Shown piece after piece: positions 34,920 to 45,928 of a stretch of 64,000 nucleotides of DNA. Position 1 is the stretch's first letter. Every line of letters starts with the position of its first letter. Source of the stretch: Aricia agestis (taxonomy: Eukaryota > Arthropoda > Insecta > Lepidoptera > Lycaenidae); assembly GCF_905147365.1 (NCBI RefSeq), contig NC_056413.1, forward strand, positions 4,728,501 to 4,792,500, in the 5' to 3' direction. A model generated the notes under the pieces. The model searched no databases. It had not been told where the DNA came from and saw only the letters and a program-made list of their open reading frames with translations. Both the position numbers and the translations under genes were made by a program.

Positions 34920-35372
34920 AATTTTGAAAATCGGTTAACAAACGGCGGAGTAATCGTTGAATATAAGAAAACGAACATAACACCTCCCCCATTTTGAAAG
35001 TCGGTTAAAATTGTAGCCTATGTGTTATTTATTTAATATTTTAATCAGCACATGAATTGAATAACAATTTTTTTTTCAAATTAATCGTAGCACCATCTGT
35101 CAGGACAAACTAAAATTGAAATAGAATAATATTGAATGCGATGATAGCGCCGTCCGCCGGATCTAATGTAAAACATTCCAAAATCAACAACAGATCCTTA
35201 TAAATAAGAAATTAATTGAAAAAACATTTTCCAGTAGACCAAACTGTAAATCTAAACCATTCTCGAATCTCCACGAACACACACAAAAAATTTCATCAAA
35301 ATTGGTCCAGTCGTTTAGGAGGAGTTCAGTCACATACACACGAACACAAGAAATATATATATTAAGATATAA
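34920..35372 (+). repeat. Retroelement-derived repeat cluster
   Basis: Contains AAAATCGGTTAACAAACGGC to TTTTGAAAGTCGGTTAAAA, which is the uninterrupted form of the repeat split at 6030/8487, and then TTTCATCAAAATTGGTCCAG to AGAAATATATATATTAAGAT, a common retroelement 3' end. Confidence 0.5.
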
Positions 35373-35557
35373 TAAATAGAACCTAACTTTTCATTTTTTT
35401 TTAAATTGTATTAAACACAGCTACGTACATTATACATAGAGTACAATATTAAGGAAGTATGTGCTATTTCTAAGCTTCATTTTAAAACAAATTTAAAAGG
35501 TATTAGCAGGTAGTTCAATATGTAAACATTAAAGTAAGATAAATTATATAATAAATA

Positions 35558-35950
35558 AAGAAATTAAAAAAAAACCCCGCCAAATCAACTTTAAAAAGTA
35601 ATGAAATAATATTTACTGCCTTTAAGTTCAAATAATTCCTAACTTGTGTAAAGTAATATTTTAGTCCATAATTATTGTTGTCACGGTGTGTCGGGGGACC
35701 GCCAAGTAAACTACAACCTACAACCGCCTAGTCGCTGGTTACCTATCTCGATTCAGATCGCTATGAATATCCTTAAACTTGTTATGTGAAATCAAACATC
35801 TAAATTAGCGGTCCCCCGACACACCTTGACAACAATTATGGACTAAAATATTACTTTACACAAGTTAGGAATTATTTGAACTTAAAGGCAGTAAATATTA
35901 TTTCATTACTTTTTAAAGTTGTTTTGGCGGGGGTTTTTTTTTAATTTCTT
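35558..35950. mobile_element. Foldback element with ~140-bp arms
   Basis: The left arm (35558 to about 35703) with CCCCGCCAAATCAACTTTAA and TGTGTCGGGGGACCGC is mirrored at 35808-35950. The loop is about 105 bases. Confidence 0.88.
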
Positions 35951-36039
35951 AATTTTATTTTATTTCATACTTTTTAAACTTGTGTTGGTTATAGTGCAGA
36001 ATAATTCCTATCAACAGAATCATATTCTCATGATTACCA

Positions 36040-36557
36040 TCTATCAATGTCTTTTTCCATGATGCCGTTAATATGAGCCCAAACATGAAACCTCCACTTT
36101 GGGTTCATACGAAGCTCGGTTCCTATAGAATCCAGGTGATGCTGCAGCAGTACCATGTAAATATTTACTGTTTATACTTTATCTACTTCTTACTGGTTGT
36201 CGAAATTAAAATGAGCCCAAACACGAAACCTCTGCTCTAAGTTGGCGAGGAATTGGATATCCAGTGATTACCAGGTGATGCTGCAGCACCAGGTCACCTT
36301 TCCATTATTATGTGTATACGTATATTGTATATTCACAAATGTCACGAACTAGAATGAAATATAAAACCCATCAAACGACTACAAGTTGCTAACGGCCTTT
36401 CATGAACCAGATAAACCCTGATTGTCCACAGCACTGAGCAGGCTGATGATGATGAATTATAGCTAAGAACACTCTCGATCATGTCAGCTTTCAAACAAAA
36501 CTAGATCAAAATCGGTCCACCCGTTTGGATGCTACGATGCCACGGACAGATACACAC

Positions 36558-36604
<47 letters not shown>

Positions 36605-36650
36605 CGTCAAACTTATAACACCCCTCTTTTTTGTCGGGGGTTAAAAAGGT
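36040..36650 (+). repeat. Retroelement-like repeats ending TTTTGTCGGGGGTTAAAAA
   Basis: Two diverged tandem stretches share GAGCCCAAACATGAAACCTC and CAGGTGATGCTGCAGCA (near 36070-36160 and 36212-36292), followed by GCAGGCTGATGATGATG and a tail AATCGGTCCACCCGTTTGGA, (CAGA)n and CACCCCTCTTTTTTGTCGGG. Confidence 0.5.
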
Positions 36651-36710
36651 ATTAAGTAAAGTATTAATAAGATCATACTAAAAAATAAAAATATAAACCT
36701 TAGTTGCTAA

Positions 36711-36813
36711 CAGCTGTTCCCAGTATTTGATCTATATCTGGTTTTGCCCTACTAGAGATAGGAATAGCTCACATTAGACATTAGAGACATATATTTTATG
36801 GGAATGGCCGTTA
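36711..36813. mobile_element. Internally deleted copy of the 38530 MITE
   Basis: CAGTATTTGATCTATATCTG, GCCCTACTAGAGATAG and the end GGGAATGGCCGTTAG match 38530-38717 with the middle missing. Confidence 0.7.
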
Positions 36814-37253
36814 GACAATAGAGCCTGACGTTCAGTATTAAAATATATACTTAGTAAGTAAACATTTGAATCCACCAATTTGCATGAAACGGTAATTACG
36901 TCCTTAAACTATATATTTTAGGATAATTTAATAGGATCAAGGATGAATAATATTTAACTTAAATATAGTAAACATCGGAACGTGTCCCCACATACCGTAA
37001 CTTATTTACCTCTAATTCCCAGGGAACCCCAACTCTCAAGTGACGTCAGTATTTATTTTGGACGAATTATTTTCGAAGTAATCGTCTTAAGAATTGTAGC
37101 TATAACCAAATTTAGGTAAGCTATTTTAATTTTTATAAAAAACACGTGTTTAAGTAAAATAGGCGTGGGATTTTCTGATTAAGAAGGTTGAGCAAGCCTC
37201 AAAGAAAAGAAAGTTTTAAATTAGAATAAGTATAAATTATAAAGTATAATGTT

Positions 37254-37556
37254 AGGAGCCATGCTTCAGCACGAATGGGCCGGCTCGACCGGAGAAATAC
37301 CACGTTATCACAGAAAACCGGCGTGAAACAGCGCTTGCTCTGTGTTTCGCCGAGTGAGTGAGTTTACCGGAGGCCTAATCCCCTACCCTATTTCCTTCCC
37401 TGCCCTCCCCTATTACCTTCCCTTTCCTCCCCTATTACCCTATTCCCTCTTAAAAGGCCGGCAACGCAAGTTTGCAGCTCTTCTGATGCTGCGAGTGTCC
37501 ATGGGCGACGGAAGTTCCTTTCCATCAGGTGACCCGTTTGCTCGTTTGCCCCCTTC
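37254..37556 (+). mobile_element. Poly-A SINE (CCGTTTGCTCG family), 3'-truncated
   Basis: Head GCCATGCTTCAGCACGAATG to CCGTTTGCTCGTTTGCCCCC, without the terminal A run. Confidence 0.75.
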
Positions 37557-38529
37557 GCAGCTTACAAGCTTACAATACTACTATACGTTCCAAAACACGA
37601 AAGAATTTTTGACAGTAAGGCGGGGACTTATCTGAATCCAAAACGATAACCTTGCACACAACCAAAGACCAAGTATACGCTTGGTCTTGGTCGGTATCGC
37701 AATAAAATTTATTTTAGCTTAGCATAAAATTCACCTACTAGGGGCGGATCCTCTCTATTTTTCATGTTTTTTTAAACTTCTTTGGAAACAAATATTAAGA
37801 AACAAAATTGTTCGGTTCAGACGTTTTTAATATAGATTCACTAACAATTTATTCAAATAAAATTTATATTATCCTAGTTAATACTTATATTTCGATGATA
37901 AAGATTTTTGTCGGAAGTGAGTTTGTAAATTATTTAAAGCCAAAGTATTACGTTAAATTATGAAAATGTTTATGGTTTGAACCTTTTTAAATATTGTGCT
38001 ATACGAGTATAATATACTTATCTCATATTTTTTACATTTCGTTATTATTTATTATATTGGAACTAGGTAAACCGGGAGTCAAAAAATAACAAAATGGCGT
38101 TTGTCCTGTTCCATCACATCCTGATATATGCGAATAGGCTATCCACCACTTAACTTGACAGATAGTGTATGGAGAATCTGTCAAATAAGTTGTGACATGT
38201 GGATAGTCTATCCGGCACTTTATCAGGAAGTCGTGAAACAAGCCCTTAAAGTTTGGTGACTTGCCTTAACAAACTAACAATGTGATACATTCCGTTATAT
38301 AATATTCATAACTGGAGAAAGGACGTGAGGGCCAAATCGAATTTGTCACAGGTAACGACGTTATGTTGACATATTGATGCTGAGAGAAGAGTTGAGACCA
38401 TTCTGAACCTTATTATATAGCAATAAGGTCGAAAAGCTACCTGAGTCGGCAACCGTACATGATACTTGACGTGGCTTCGCAAATTACGAGGCAATCATTG
38501 ATTTTTAAGATTTCCTTCATAATAATACC

Positions 38530-38717
38530 AACGGCCATTCCCAATATTTGATCTATCTCTGGTTTTGCCCTACTAGAGATAGAAATAGCTCACATTAGAC
38601 ATTAGAGACATATATTTTATGTCAATTCAATGTTAGCCGCAATCGTTTGTATGCCAAACCCTCAGAACAGGAAAATAAGGCCAAACCAGAGATAGATTGA
38701 ATATTGGGAACGGCCGT
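38530..38717. mobile_element. TIR MITE (AACGGCCATTCCC family)
   Basis: AACGGCCATTCCCAATATTT and GATCTATCTCTGGTTTTGCC at the left are mirrored by GGCCAAACCAGAGATAGATT and AATATTGGGAACGGCCGTT at the right. Confidence 0.85.
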
Positions 38718-38791
38718 TAGTATGTCAAAAGATTTTAGACACTTTCTAATTTCTAGAGACTGGTTTTTAAAATAATTTTTATGTTAAGTAT

Positions 38792-39014
38792 TCACATACG
38801 GTTTTGCTCGATCGAGCAATAACGTCGAGCAAACCCGCGGCTCGGGCTTTCGTCCACACATTCAACATTGCTCGACAACATTGTTTTACTCTAAATCGAT
38901 ATATTTAATTCCATCGAGCCGGCTCGATTCGGGCCTTCGAGCTGTGAGTTTTGCGGTCCACACACTAATTATTACTCGATTTGGCGTAAAACTATCGAGC
39001 AAAACCGCATGTGA
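38792..39014. mobile_element. TIR element rich in TCGAGC
   Basis: TCACATACGGTTTTGCTCGA pairs with TCGAGCAAAACCGCATGTGA. The interior repeats TCGAGC/GCTCGA and a GTCCACACA motif. Confidence 0.8.
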
Positions 39015-39204
39015 GTAGTTAGCATTAATCAGTTTAATTGAGTTTTGTTAAATGTCTTTTATTTCCTCTTGTAACTATCTATATGCAAAAACAATGTAAT
39101 TGTGTATCTTCTTGCTATGTATTTATTCATAACATACTTACTTACCTACTGTTTTGTTTTCCAGTAAAATAAAATAAATGAATATCTAATTATAAAAAAT
39201 CGTA

Positions 39205-39420
39205 TTTTTGCTTAAACGGTTTTCGTAGACATCTATAAAGTTTTCATAGACTTATATACAGTTTTACAGACATGTACAGTTTTTCGTAGACACCTGTAAT
39301 TTTCGTAGACACTTGTATGGTTTTCGCAGACACTGTTTCCGTAGACAGCTCTACACTTTTCGTAGACACCTTTAAAATTCTCGTAGACAATTCTACAGTT
39401 GTCGTAGACTCCTCTACATA
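39205..39420 (+). repeat. Degenerate TTTTCGTAGACA minisatellite
   Basis: About ten units of the type TTTTCGTAGACACCTGTA with variable spacing of roughly 20-24 bases. Confidence 0.85.
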
Positions 39421-39574
39421 ATATTACCTAATAAATGCGGCCCCGAAGCGGTAGGCCTCGGTTACTTAATTAGGAATATAGCGACATTTGTCAAACTCCT
39501 ATCCCGATGGGAACTGCGGGAGGTGTGACTTGTACGAACCGCGAGTCGCGACACAAAACGAATATTCTACATCT

Positions 39575-39907
39575 ATTTTTTTTTTATGAAATAAGGGGGC
39601 AAACGAGCAAACGGGTCACCTGATGTTAAGCAACTTCCTTCGCCTATAAACACTCGCAGCATCAGAAGAGCTGCAGGTGCTTTGCCGGCCTTTTAAGAAG
39701 GAATAGGGTAATAGGGGTGGGTAGGAAAGGGAATAGGTAGGTAAGGTAGGAAATAGGGGACGGTAGGGAAGGGAAAAGGGTACTCAAACCAAACTCACTC
39801 ACTCGGCAAACACAGCGCAAGCGCTGTTTCACGCCGGTTTTCTGCGAACCCGTGGTATTTCTCCGGTCGAGCTGGCCCTTTCAAGCCGAAGCATGGCTCT
39901 CCCACGT
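39575..39907 (-). mobile_element. Poly-A SINE (CCGTTTGCTCG family), full copy
   Basis: T run, GGGGGCAAACGAGCAAACGG, then a purine tract and the head end GAAGCATGGCTCTCCCACGT. Confidence 0.78.
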
Positions 39908-39997
39908 CAAGAAGCTAAGCCGATAAAATTTTTCATTCATCGCGTATCCTGACTAATACCACAGAGTACCAGAGAGTACTGGCGCTAATACTTATTA

Positions 39998-40160
39998 ATC
40001 TTACTATAAATGTAACAACAGACTGACACTTGACAGACACAATATTATGTACTCGTACGGTTCCCACCATAGACATAATATATACTATAGGTTTATGGTT
40101 CCCACTTCCCGCGCGATTAACGAACTTCGGCGCAACGGATTTGTAAATGTCATCTAGCAT
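39998..40160 (-). repeat. Decayed GTCY-type element
   Basis: ATCTTACTATAAATGTAACA, ACAGACTGACACTTGACAG and CGCGCGATTAACGAACTTCG to GTCATCTAGCA are weak matches to the 33962 copy. Confidence 0.45.
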
Positions 40161-40179
40161 TTTTCAAGTATTTTCTGGG

Positions 40180-40865
40180 AGCACGGCAGTGCTCCAGCCA
40201 AGCTTTTTAGCAAAGGCACGGCCGTACCATACTTTTCTCGAAGCGGTCGCTTTTTCACACCCCCTTTATCTTCGATGTTAACAAAGCTGGGGATTTAGAA
40301 TTTCGGTCACTAGGAGCTAGTTTTAAAACTAGCTTAACCTCCAAATTACATAACATTTCGATAAACAGTTTAATAGTTACGGATGATCAAAGTTACTACA
40401 TTTTGTCACTCACTGACTGACAGATCATCAAAATTCTAAGGTACTTCTAGCAGACTTAGAACCTTGAAATTTGGCAACAAGGTAGGTCGTTATCCACAAT
40501 GAAAGGAAAAATTATGAAACTGGCCAAGTGCGAGTCGGACTGGCGTACATAGGGTTCCCTACCGTAAATTTGTATGGGATTCACCCTTAAATCACAAGTT
40601 TATGTACTTTTTATTACTTATTATTAAAGTTGAAATACAATTAAGTATTTTCTGAAATTTTCAAAAACCTTACTTTTACCATTATAGATATAGAGCAAAA
40701 AAAAAGGCAAAATAATGTGTTTGTTGTATGAGACCCCCCATTAATCATTTATTTTATTTTAGTTGGACTATTAGCTTTTATAGCGACAACAAAAGTACAT
40801 AATTTGTTAAAAAATTAAAATATCTAGCTATTGCGATTCTCTTGTTTGCGGAGTATAATTAGTAT
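40180..40865 (+). repeat. GTGCGAGTCGGACT-type interspersed repeat
   Basis: Includes GGGAGCACGGCAGTGCTCC at the left, GACTGACAGATCATCAAAAT, ACCTTGAAATTTGGCAACAA and GGCCAAGTGCGAGTCGGACT. Confidence 0.5.
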
Positions 40866-41086
40866 GGTTTAAAAAAATTCGGAATAGGTCTTAATACTCA
40901 ATCGAAAGTAACATCGGTGCACGAATAACCTCCTGAAAGTTCAAAAGTTGTTGGGTTATCGTCATAGAATTTGTACTTTGTAGAAGTACCTACCTGTTAT
41001 TATCAATTAATTTTACGACCTACAATATAAGTACAGAAAAGTTTAAACGTGACCTGAAAAGAAAAGAAACCTTAAAAAAAGAAATG

Positions 41087-41622
41087 AAATCCCACCAAAA
41101 CATTAAATTTAAAAAGGAGCCAAGCAAAATATTGCATAGCCATGCAATATATCTATCGTAAAAAGTTTTCAGATCACATTCAAGCCAAGCCTTCAACTTA
41201 TTTTGTAATTTAAATCAACATTCAGTGAATTTATCAATAGTTTTCTTTATTTTATAATTATTATAGTGGCTTGGCAATGAGCACTAGAGAAATAATCAGC
41301 GACTGATTGGATTTATTGGGTACCATCGTCCACATGCGTCGTTACATACTAAAAAACACTTTACGCTTGCCGTCTGTGTAAGTATGAACTACCCCAAATA
41401 TGAAGTTTTATATTTGTTTTTCTTGTGCTCATTGCCGAGCCACTATAATAATTATAAAATAAAGAAAGCTATTGATAAATTCACTGAATGTTGATTTCAA
41501 TTACAAAATAAGTTGAAGGCTTGGCTTGAATGTGATCTGAAAACTTTTTACGATAGATATATTGCATGGCTATGCAATATTTTGCTTGGCTCCTTTTTAC
41601 ATTTAATGTTTTGGTGGGATTT
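41087..41622. mobile_element. 536-bp foldback element with ~200-bp arms
   Basis: The left arm (41087 to about 41284), starting AAATCCCACCAAAACATTAA, is mirrored at 41425-41622 with very few differences; for example, GCAAAATATTGCATAGCCAT pairs with ATGGCTATGCAATATTTTGC. The loop is about 140 bases. No ORF. Confidence 0.9.
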
Positions 41623-42296
41623 ATATTTTAATCCATTTTTGAAATATCTCCAACTGTTAGGACTTACATTCACTTGAACACCATGGTGCATTAATTGTAA
41701 ATTACAATAAGTATATAATTTCGATTTAAATAAACGGGAATGTTGGCCGACTTAATCTTACGGTAAGGCCTTTCAATAAAGAAAAAAAACGGGAATGTTA
41801 AAGACTGAAGAATATAAGAGTTCACTGGCTAGCTGCTGCCACATATTACTTAAGTGGTAATTCATAGTATGTTATAAACTTTTTGGCTTATCCGTCTTAA
41901 CTTCGAAGTCTGTTGGAGGTAAGTACTTAAACAACGTATCTATAGCCGATGTTAAATAAAGGAGCGGCCATCGGCCTTTTACCCGATTAAAGAGATCCTG
42001 TGTCGATCATAATCGCCGATCAAAACCTCACCCTCGGCAAACAGTTTCATAATTATACCTACTGGCTACCACCTACACAGTATCTAAGACTATAAATGCG
42101 ACTAACTAGGGATAAAAAAATGAAAGTGTATCTGTTTCGTGTTTACATATTGAATTTGACGTTTGGTATGGTGATACTTTGAGTCCCGGGAAAGGTTATC
42201 CATACTAATATTATAAATACGAAAGTATGTCTGTCTGTTACCTCTTCACGCCCAAACCGCTGAACCGATTTTGCTGAAATTTGGCATGGAGATACC

Positions 42297-42562
42297 CAGT
42301 GCCGTAAATAGAGCTGTGCCACCGGTGCCCAGGCACAGGGCGTAGACTCTGGGAGCAAGAATGGCCAGACCAGACAGATCCTTATTTTTCGAATTGCTCC
42401 CGATAAGTTCCCGCTGCGCCCCAGAGATGTTTTCCAATGTAGTAAAATATATCCACAGCCGAACATAATATAACCTCCTCCTTTTTGGAAGTCGGTTAAA
42501 AAACAAAGGTGCAGATAAATAGAAGCTCGCACAGGGCGCAAAAAAGGCTATTTACGGCACTG
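42297..42562. mobile_element. hAT-like MITE with 8-bp duplication
   Basis: Terminal inverted repeats CAGTGCCGTAAATAG (42297-42311) and CTATTTACGGCACTG (42548-42562) are perfect. GAGATACC precedes (42289-42296) and follows (42563-42570) the element. CAGTG ends with 8-bp duplications are typical of hAT transposons. There is no transposase. Short minus-strand frames inside are not recognised. Confidence 0.88.
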
Positions 42563-42570
42563 GAGATACC

Positions 42571-42778
42571 TTTTTTTTTTTTTTTTTTTTTTTCGACGGG
42601 AAATGCATTGACGCATCCCGGGGGAATTGGGGACTCCCCCACGAGTATGTGGGGCTCGCTGCGGCCGTAAGGATGGTAAGTGACCGCAGCCCTACCCACT
42701 AAAACCCGTCGGTACTCTTCGTCTTCCCGTTGCCGAGTCGCGAGAACGCGTGAGCTCTACTCCGTGGCTCGAGAGTCT
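42571..42778 (-). mobile_element. Poly-A retroposon 3' fragment (minus)
   Basis: A T run (42571-42592) is the reversed poly-A tail of a GC-rich fragment with CATTGACGCATCCCGGGGGA, ACTCCCCCACGAGTATGTGG and CTCGCTGCGGCCGTAAGGAT, text seen in 3' ends of lepidopteran non-LTR elements. The family is not certain. Confidence 0.6.
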
Positions 42779-42866
42779 TGGGAAAGGAGTAAGGACACAG
42801 GATACTTTTTATCCCGGAAAATGTACGGTTCCTGCGTGATAAACTTATTTTGGGTTGCGCCAAAGT

Positions 42867-42970
42867 GTGTCATCTAGTAAAACATAGCTGGGGGTGTCAT
42901 CTAGTAAAACATAGCTGGGGGTGTCATCTAGTAAAACATAACTGGGGGTGTCATCTAGTAAAACATAGTT
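42867..42970 (+). repeat. 27-bp tandem repeats made from an element end
   Basis: Units GTGTCATCTAGTAAAACATA plus seven bases start at 42867, 42894, 42921 and 42948. GTCATCTAGTA is the outer end of the surrounding GTCY element. Confidence 0.9.
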
Positions 42971-42996
42971 TTTATTCAATATCCCTGAAAAATGTA

Positions 42997-43072
42997 CGAT
43001 TTCAGCGCGATTAGGTACATTAACATCTAGTAGTTTTACTAGATGTTAATGTACCTAATCGCGCTGAAATCG
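42997..43072. repeat. Perfect palindrome with 36-bp arms
   Basis: The left arm starts CGATTTCAGCGCGATTAGGT and the right arm 43037-43072 is its exact complement; the loop is GTTT. The centre contains ACATCTAGTA, the end of a GTCY-type element. Confidence 0.95.
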
Positions 43073-43080
43073 TTTTTTTT

Positions 43081-43112
43081 TTCAACTATAGTTGTTTAAC
43101 TATAGTTGAAAA
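43081..43112. repeat. Short hairpin TTCAACTATAGTT
   Basis: TTCAACTATAGTT and AACTATAGTTGAA surround a few bases. It lies directly after the 36-bp-arm palindrome. Confidence 0.8.
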
Positions 43113-43570
43113 AAAGTCAAATTTTCTCACTAGCCCCACTAGACAAGTAGACACAACGTTTATGCAAATTATATATACAATATAGTTAATCAAAGATAGA
43201 TCACAATTGTTGATAGTCTAATCATAAGAACATCCCACATCCCCAACTAGTAAATTACATATTATTTAAACTTTATAAGGCACTAGTTACACTTTACAGC
43301 TTAGTACACAGAGAGAATAAAGCGTGGCTGGAATTTCCAGCCCCGCTTATTCTCTCTGGAAAGACGCTACAATTTGAAACCGAGACGAGTAATTAGAGAC
43401 GGCCTCCTACACCATAATAATTGGTTTCACACTATCTCACTATTAGCTTGCCCTTGGCTCACTTGACAATAATTGATGAAAATAAATAAGGTCAATTGAA
43501 AACGGCGACGCGACCTCTACACGTATCTACACAAAATAAATAATATAGAGTAGACCATATAACTACTAAG
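43113..43570. other. Intergenic stretch
   Basis: Contains a GGCTGGAATTTCCAGCC hairpin at 43325-43341, bracketed by AGAGAGAATAA/TTATTCTCTCT. No gene. Confidence 0.5.
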
Positions 43571-43606
43571 TACTAGATTCTAGAGTCTAGACTCTAGAAT
43601 CTAGTA
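43571..43606. repeat. Perfect 36-bp palindrome without loop
   Basis: TACTAGATTCTAGAGTCT is followed directly by its exact reverse complement. A related 16-bp palindrome, TAGAGTCTAGACTCTA, lies at 43751-43766. Confidence 0.95.
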
Positions 43607-44145
43607 CCTAGTATCTAGACATTTAATTATGATTAACCTTCAATTTAAGAGTTTGACAGATAATGTATGGGGCTTAAGTCAAAATTTTGAATAATTTACA
43701 TTTAAGTAATTAATGTTCTACTCTGAGTGCGGCAGTTAGAGTCTAGAGCTTAGAGTCTAGACTCTAGACCCTCCGAAATGGGCGCATTTTGAACTATATT
43801 ATGTCCAATTCGAATCCAATTTGAACAAAGATTAATGATGGAAAGAAATAAGTTAAGTAACCGAAGCCGGATGAACTGCGAATTCTACGTAGGTATCCCT
43901 CGGATTTCTTTTTAGGGATTCGAATCGGCATAAAATTTGACGTACTTAGTACGAGCTCCTAGTGTGATTTTCAGATAAGTATTAAGTAGCAAAACAATGC
44001 AGAATCATGATTCGTGTCGCAATCGCGGAGCACAGCTAGTCACAATCCATATAAAAGTGTGTTGAGGTAGTTTAATGATTGCATTGGTCTCACTAAGGTC
44101 CGAGTTAAACTACTGTAGACCCATTATACAATATTTTACTACAAC

Positions 44146-44334
44146 TATACTCCACTCGGGCTAACTTGTCGCCAGCGGTCATTGACCCCCTGTCAAAAAC
44201 CTGCCACTTTCCATATAAACCGCGATTGACAATGAAGTGTCAGATATTGTCAGTCGTGGCTTTATATGGAAAATGAAAAGTTTTTGACAGGGAGTCAATG
44301 ACCGCTAGCGACAAGTTAGCCCGAGGGGAGTATA
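44146..44334. mobile_element. Foldback MITE (TATACTCC family)
   Basis: The left arm TATACTCCACTCGGGCTAAC, CTTGTCGCCAGCGGTCATTG and CTGTCAAAAACCTGCC is mirrored by the right arm ending GTTAGCCCGAGGGGAGTATA. The arms are about 85 bases. Confidence 0.85.
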
Positions 44335-44639
44335 GTCAGTAAAACTCATACCTTTTGCTAAAAATTTCAACTACAAGGCAACCGTTTATCTATCGCGATA
44401 ACGTGAAAGCTTGTGATATCGGACATGTTGTGACATCCTCAACTTGTTTGTACACTGTACAGTGTACAGTCGCTAGCTGACAATTGACATACTCTACAAG
44501 TGAGATCCAAAGAAATTAAGGAATATTCCTGTGGAAGAATAAAGTCACAATTTTCAAAGGCACTCGTTACTGATAAGTGCCGAATAGGCTACTCAAAACT
44601 AACAGATAGCCCATACTCTATCTGTCATGTCCCCTGTGA

Positions 44640-44661
44640 CCCCCCCCCCCCCCCCCCCCCC
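44640..44661 (+). repeat. Poly-C run of 22
   Basis: Uninterrupted C run in AT-rich surroundings. Confidence 0.9.
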
Positions 44662-44797
44662 TTCGGACCGTGGTGAAACCGGCCTTTAAAGTACGGTAAT
44701 ATGTTTTCGGAATTACAACTACCTATCCCATTAAATATTAATGAATGATAAAAAGTATGAAGATCTTTTCCCAGTGCTCTATAATTTATCTTCATAC

Positions 44798-44868
44798 TTA
44801 TGCTTAGTGGTTTAAGCGTGAAGAGGTAACAGACAGACACACTTTCGCGTTCATAATATTATAGTATT
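44798..44868 (+). repeat. GTCY-type element, terminal fragment
   Basis: TTAGTGGTTTAAGCGTGAAG, AACAGACAGACACACTTTCG and TTCATAATATTATAGTATT. Confidence 0.6.
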
Positions 44869-45466
44869 AATGCTCTGTAGGTTTTTATATGAATTTAAAG
44901 ACAAACATGAAGAATCCATACCAATTTTCCGCCATTAGGCCGTACGTGCGTACGTACGTACGGAACCGTAAAAAGATGATCAGATATCAGAAATCATGAA
45001 ACTTAACTAGGGAAATAATTAAAAAGAATATTAACTTTCTCTCCATATATTACCATCAAAAGTTACACATTTTACCATCGAACACAACATCCAAAGCTTA
45101 CGTACGAGTAATGCACAACATTCAAAACGTTCAAGAAATAGTTTAACAGTAAATATAGTTTTGGGATAAAAATATTTTAGAACAGTGATCTACTCTACGT
45201 ATTTTCCAGTGAAACAAGTGAACTGAGAGCTAAGTGTGAGTTGCTGTCACTTTTGTTGTAAGGACTGGAGGATCGAAACTGCGGCAAACAATGCTAACAG
45301 TAAAAATAAAATATAAAAATCTTAAAATTTCTTATTAAAGTCCTTACGCTGAAAAAGGACAAAGCTCACACTTAGCAACTAACAAATATATATTTTTCTT
45401 ACTAATTAGTCATTACAGTCTGGACGCCAGATAGAGAGAAATCCGTCCAATGCTTAGGGCCTGATT

Positions 45467-45827
45467 CAGCGTTGCTAGACGTCCCGATTTTGGCGGGACG
45501 TCCCGATTTTTTTATCAAAATTAAATGTCCCGCGCGGGACAGTCTCGCTTATCGGGGAAAGCCCGAACGTACGTGCAGCGTGCTGAAAAAGGTGCGTAAT
45601 GAAGATAAGAGTGTGGGAGGTAGAGCGGTGGATTTTCTTTGGCTACTTTAGCTATAAGTATATTGTCACGTAAACGTTATTTTAACGCAAATAAAAAAGT
45701 AAAAATTCAAAAAGCTTTTGATTTTATACCTTTTTTACTTTGTTCCGCTTTTGACTGAAGAATCCCGCTTTTTCACTCAAAAAGCTCCAAAGTCCCGACT
45801 TGGCACTAAAAAAATCTGGCAACGCTG
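45467..45827. mobile_element. hAT-like non-autonomous element
   Basis: The left end CAGCGTTGCTAG and right end CTGGCAACGCTG form a short TIR. GCCTGATT before (45459-45466) and GTCTGATT after (45828-45835) are an 8-bp duplication with one change. The interior has repeated GTCCCG/CGGGAC and no intact transposase. Confidence 0.75.
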
Positions 45828-45928
45828 GTCTGATTACACTTATCGAGTAGAGTGACAAAACAGTGCCCTCCGCCGAGCACTCAGTATGTATCACATTTGA
45901 CGTTACCGAGTGAAAGGCCAATATAATA

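Larger units (their letters stand above)
42198..42970 (-). mobile_element. GTCY-type element interrupted by two insertions
   Basis: The left part is 42198-42296 (ATACTAATATTATAAATACG to TTTGGCATGGAGATACC) and the right part continues from about 42780 (GGGAAAGGAGTAAGGACACA) to the end CATCTAGTAAAACATAG. Between them sit a hAT-like MITE and a poly-A retroposon fragment. Confidence 0.75.

Noticed and set aside
42143..42541. 132-residue minus-strand frame
   Set aside because: Spans the border between a GTCY element and the hAT-like MITE, so it cannot be an ancestral gene.
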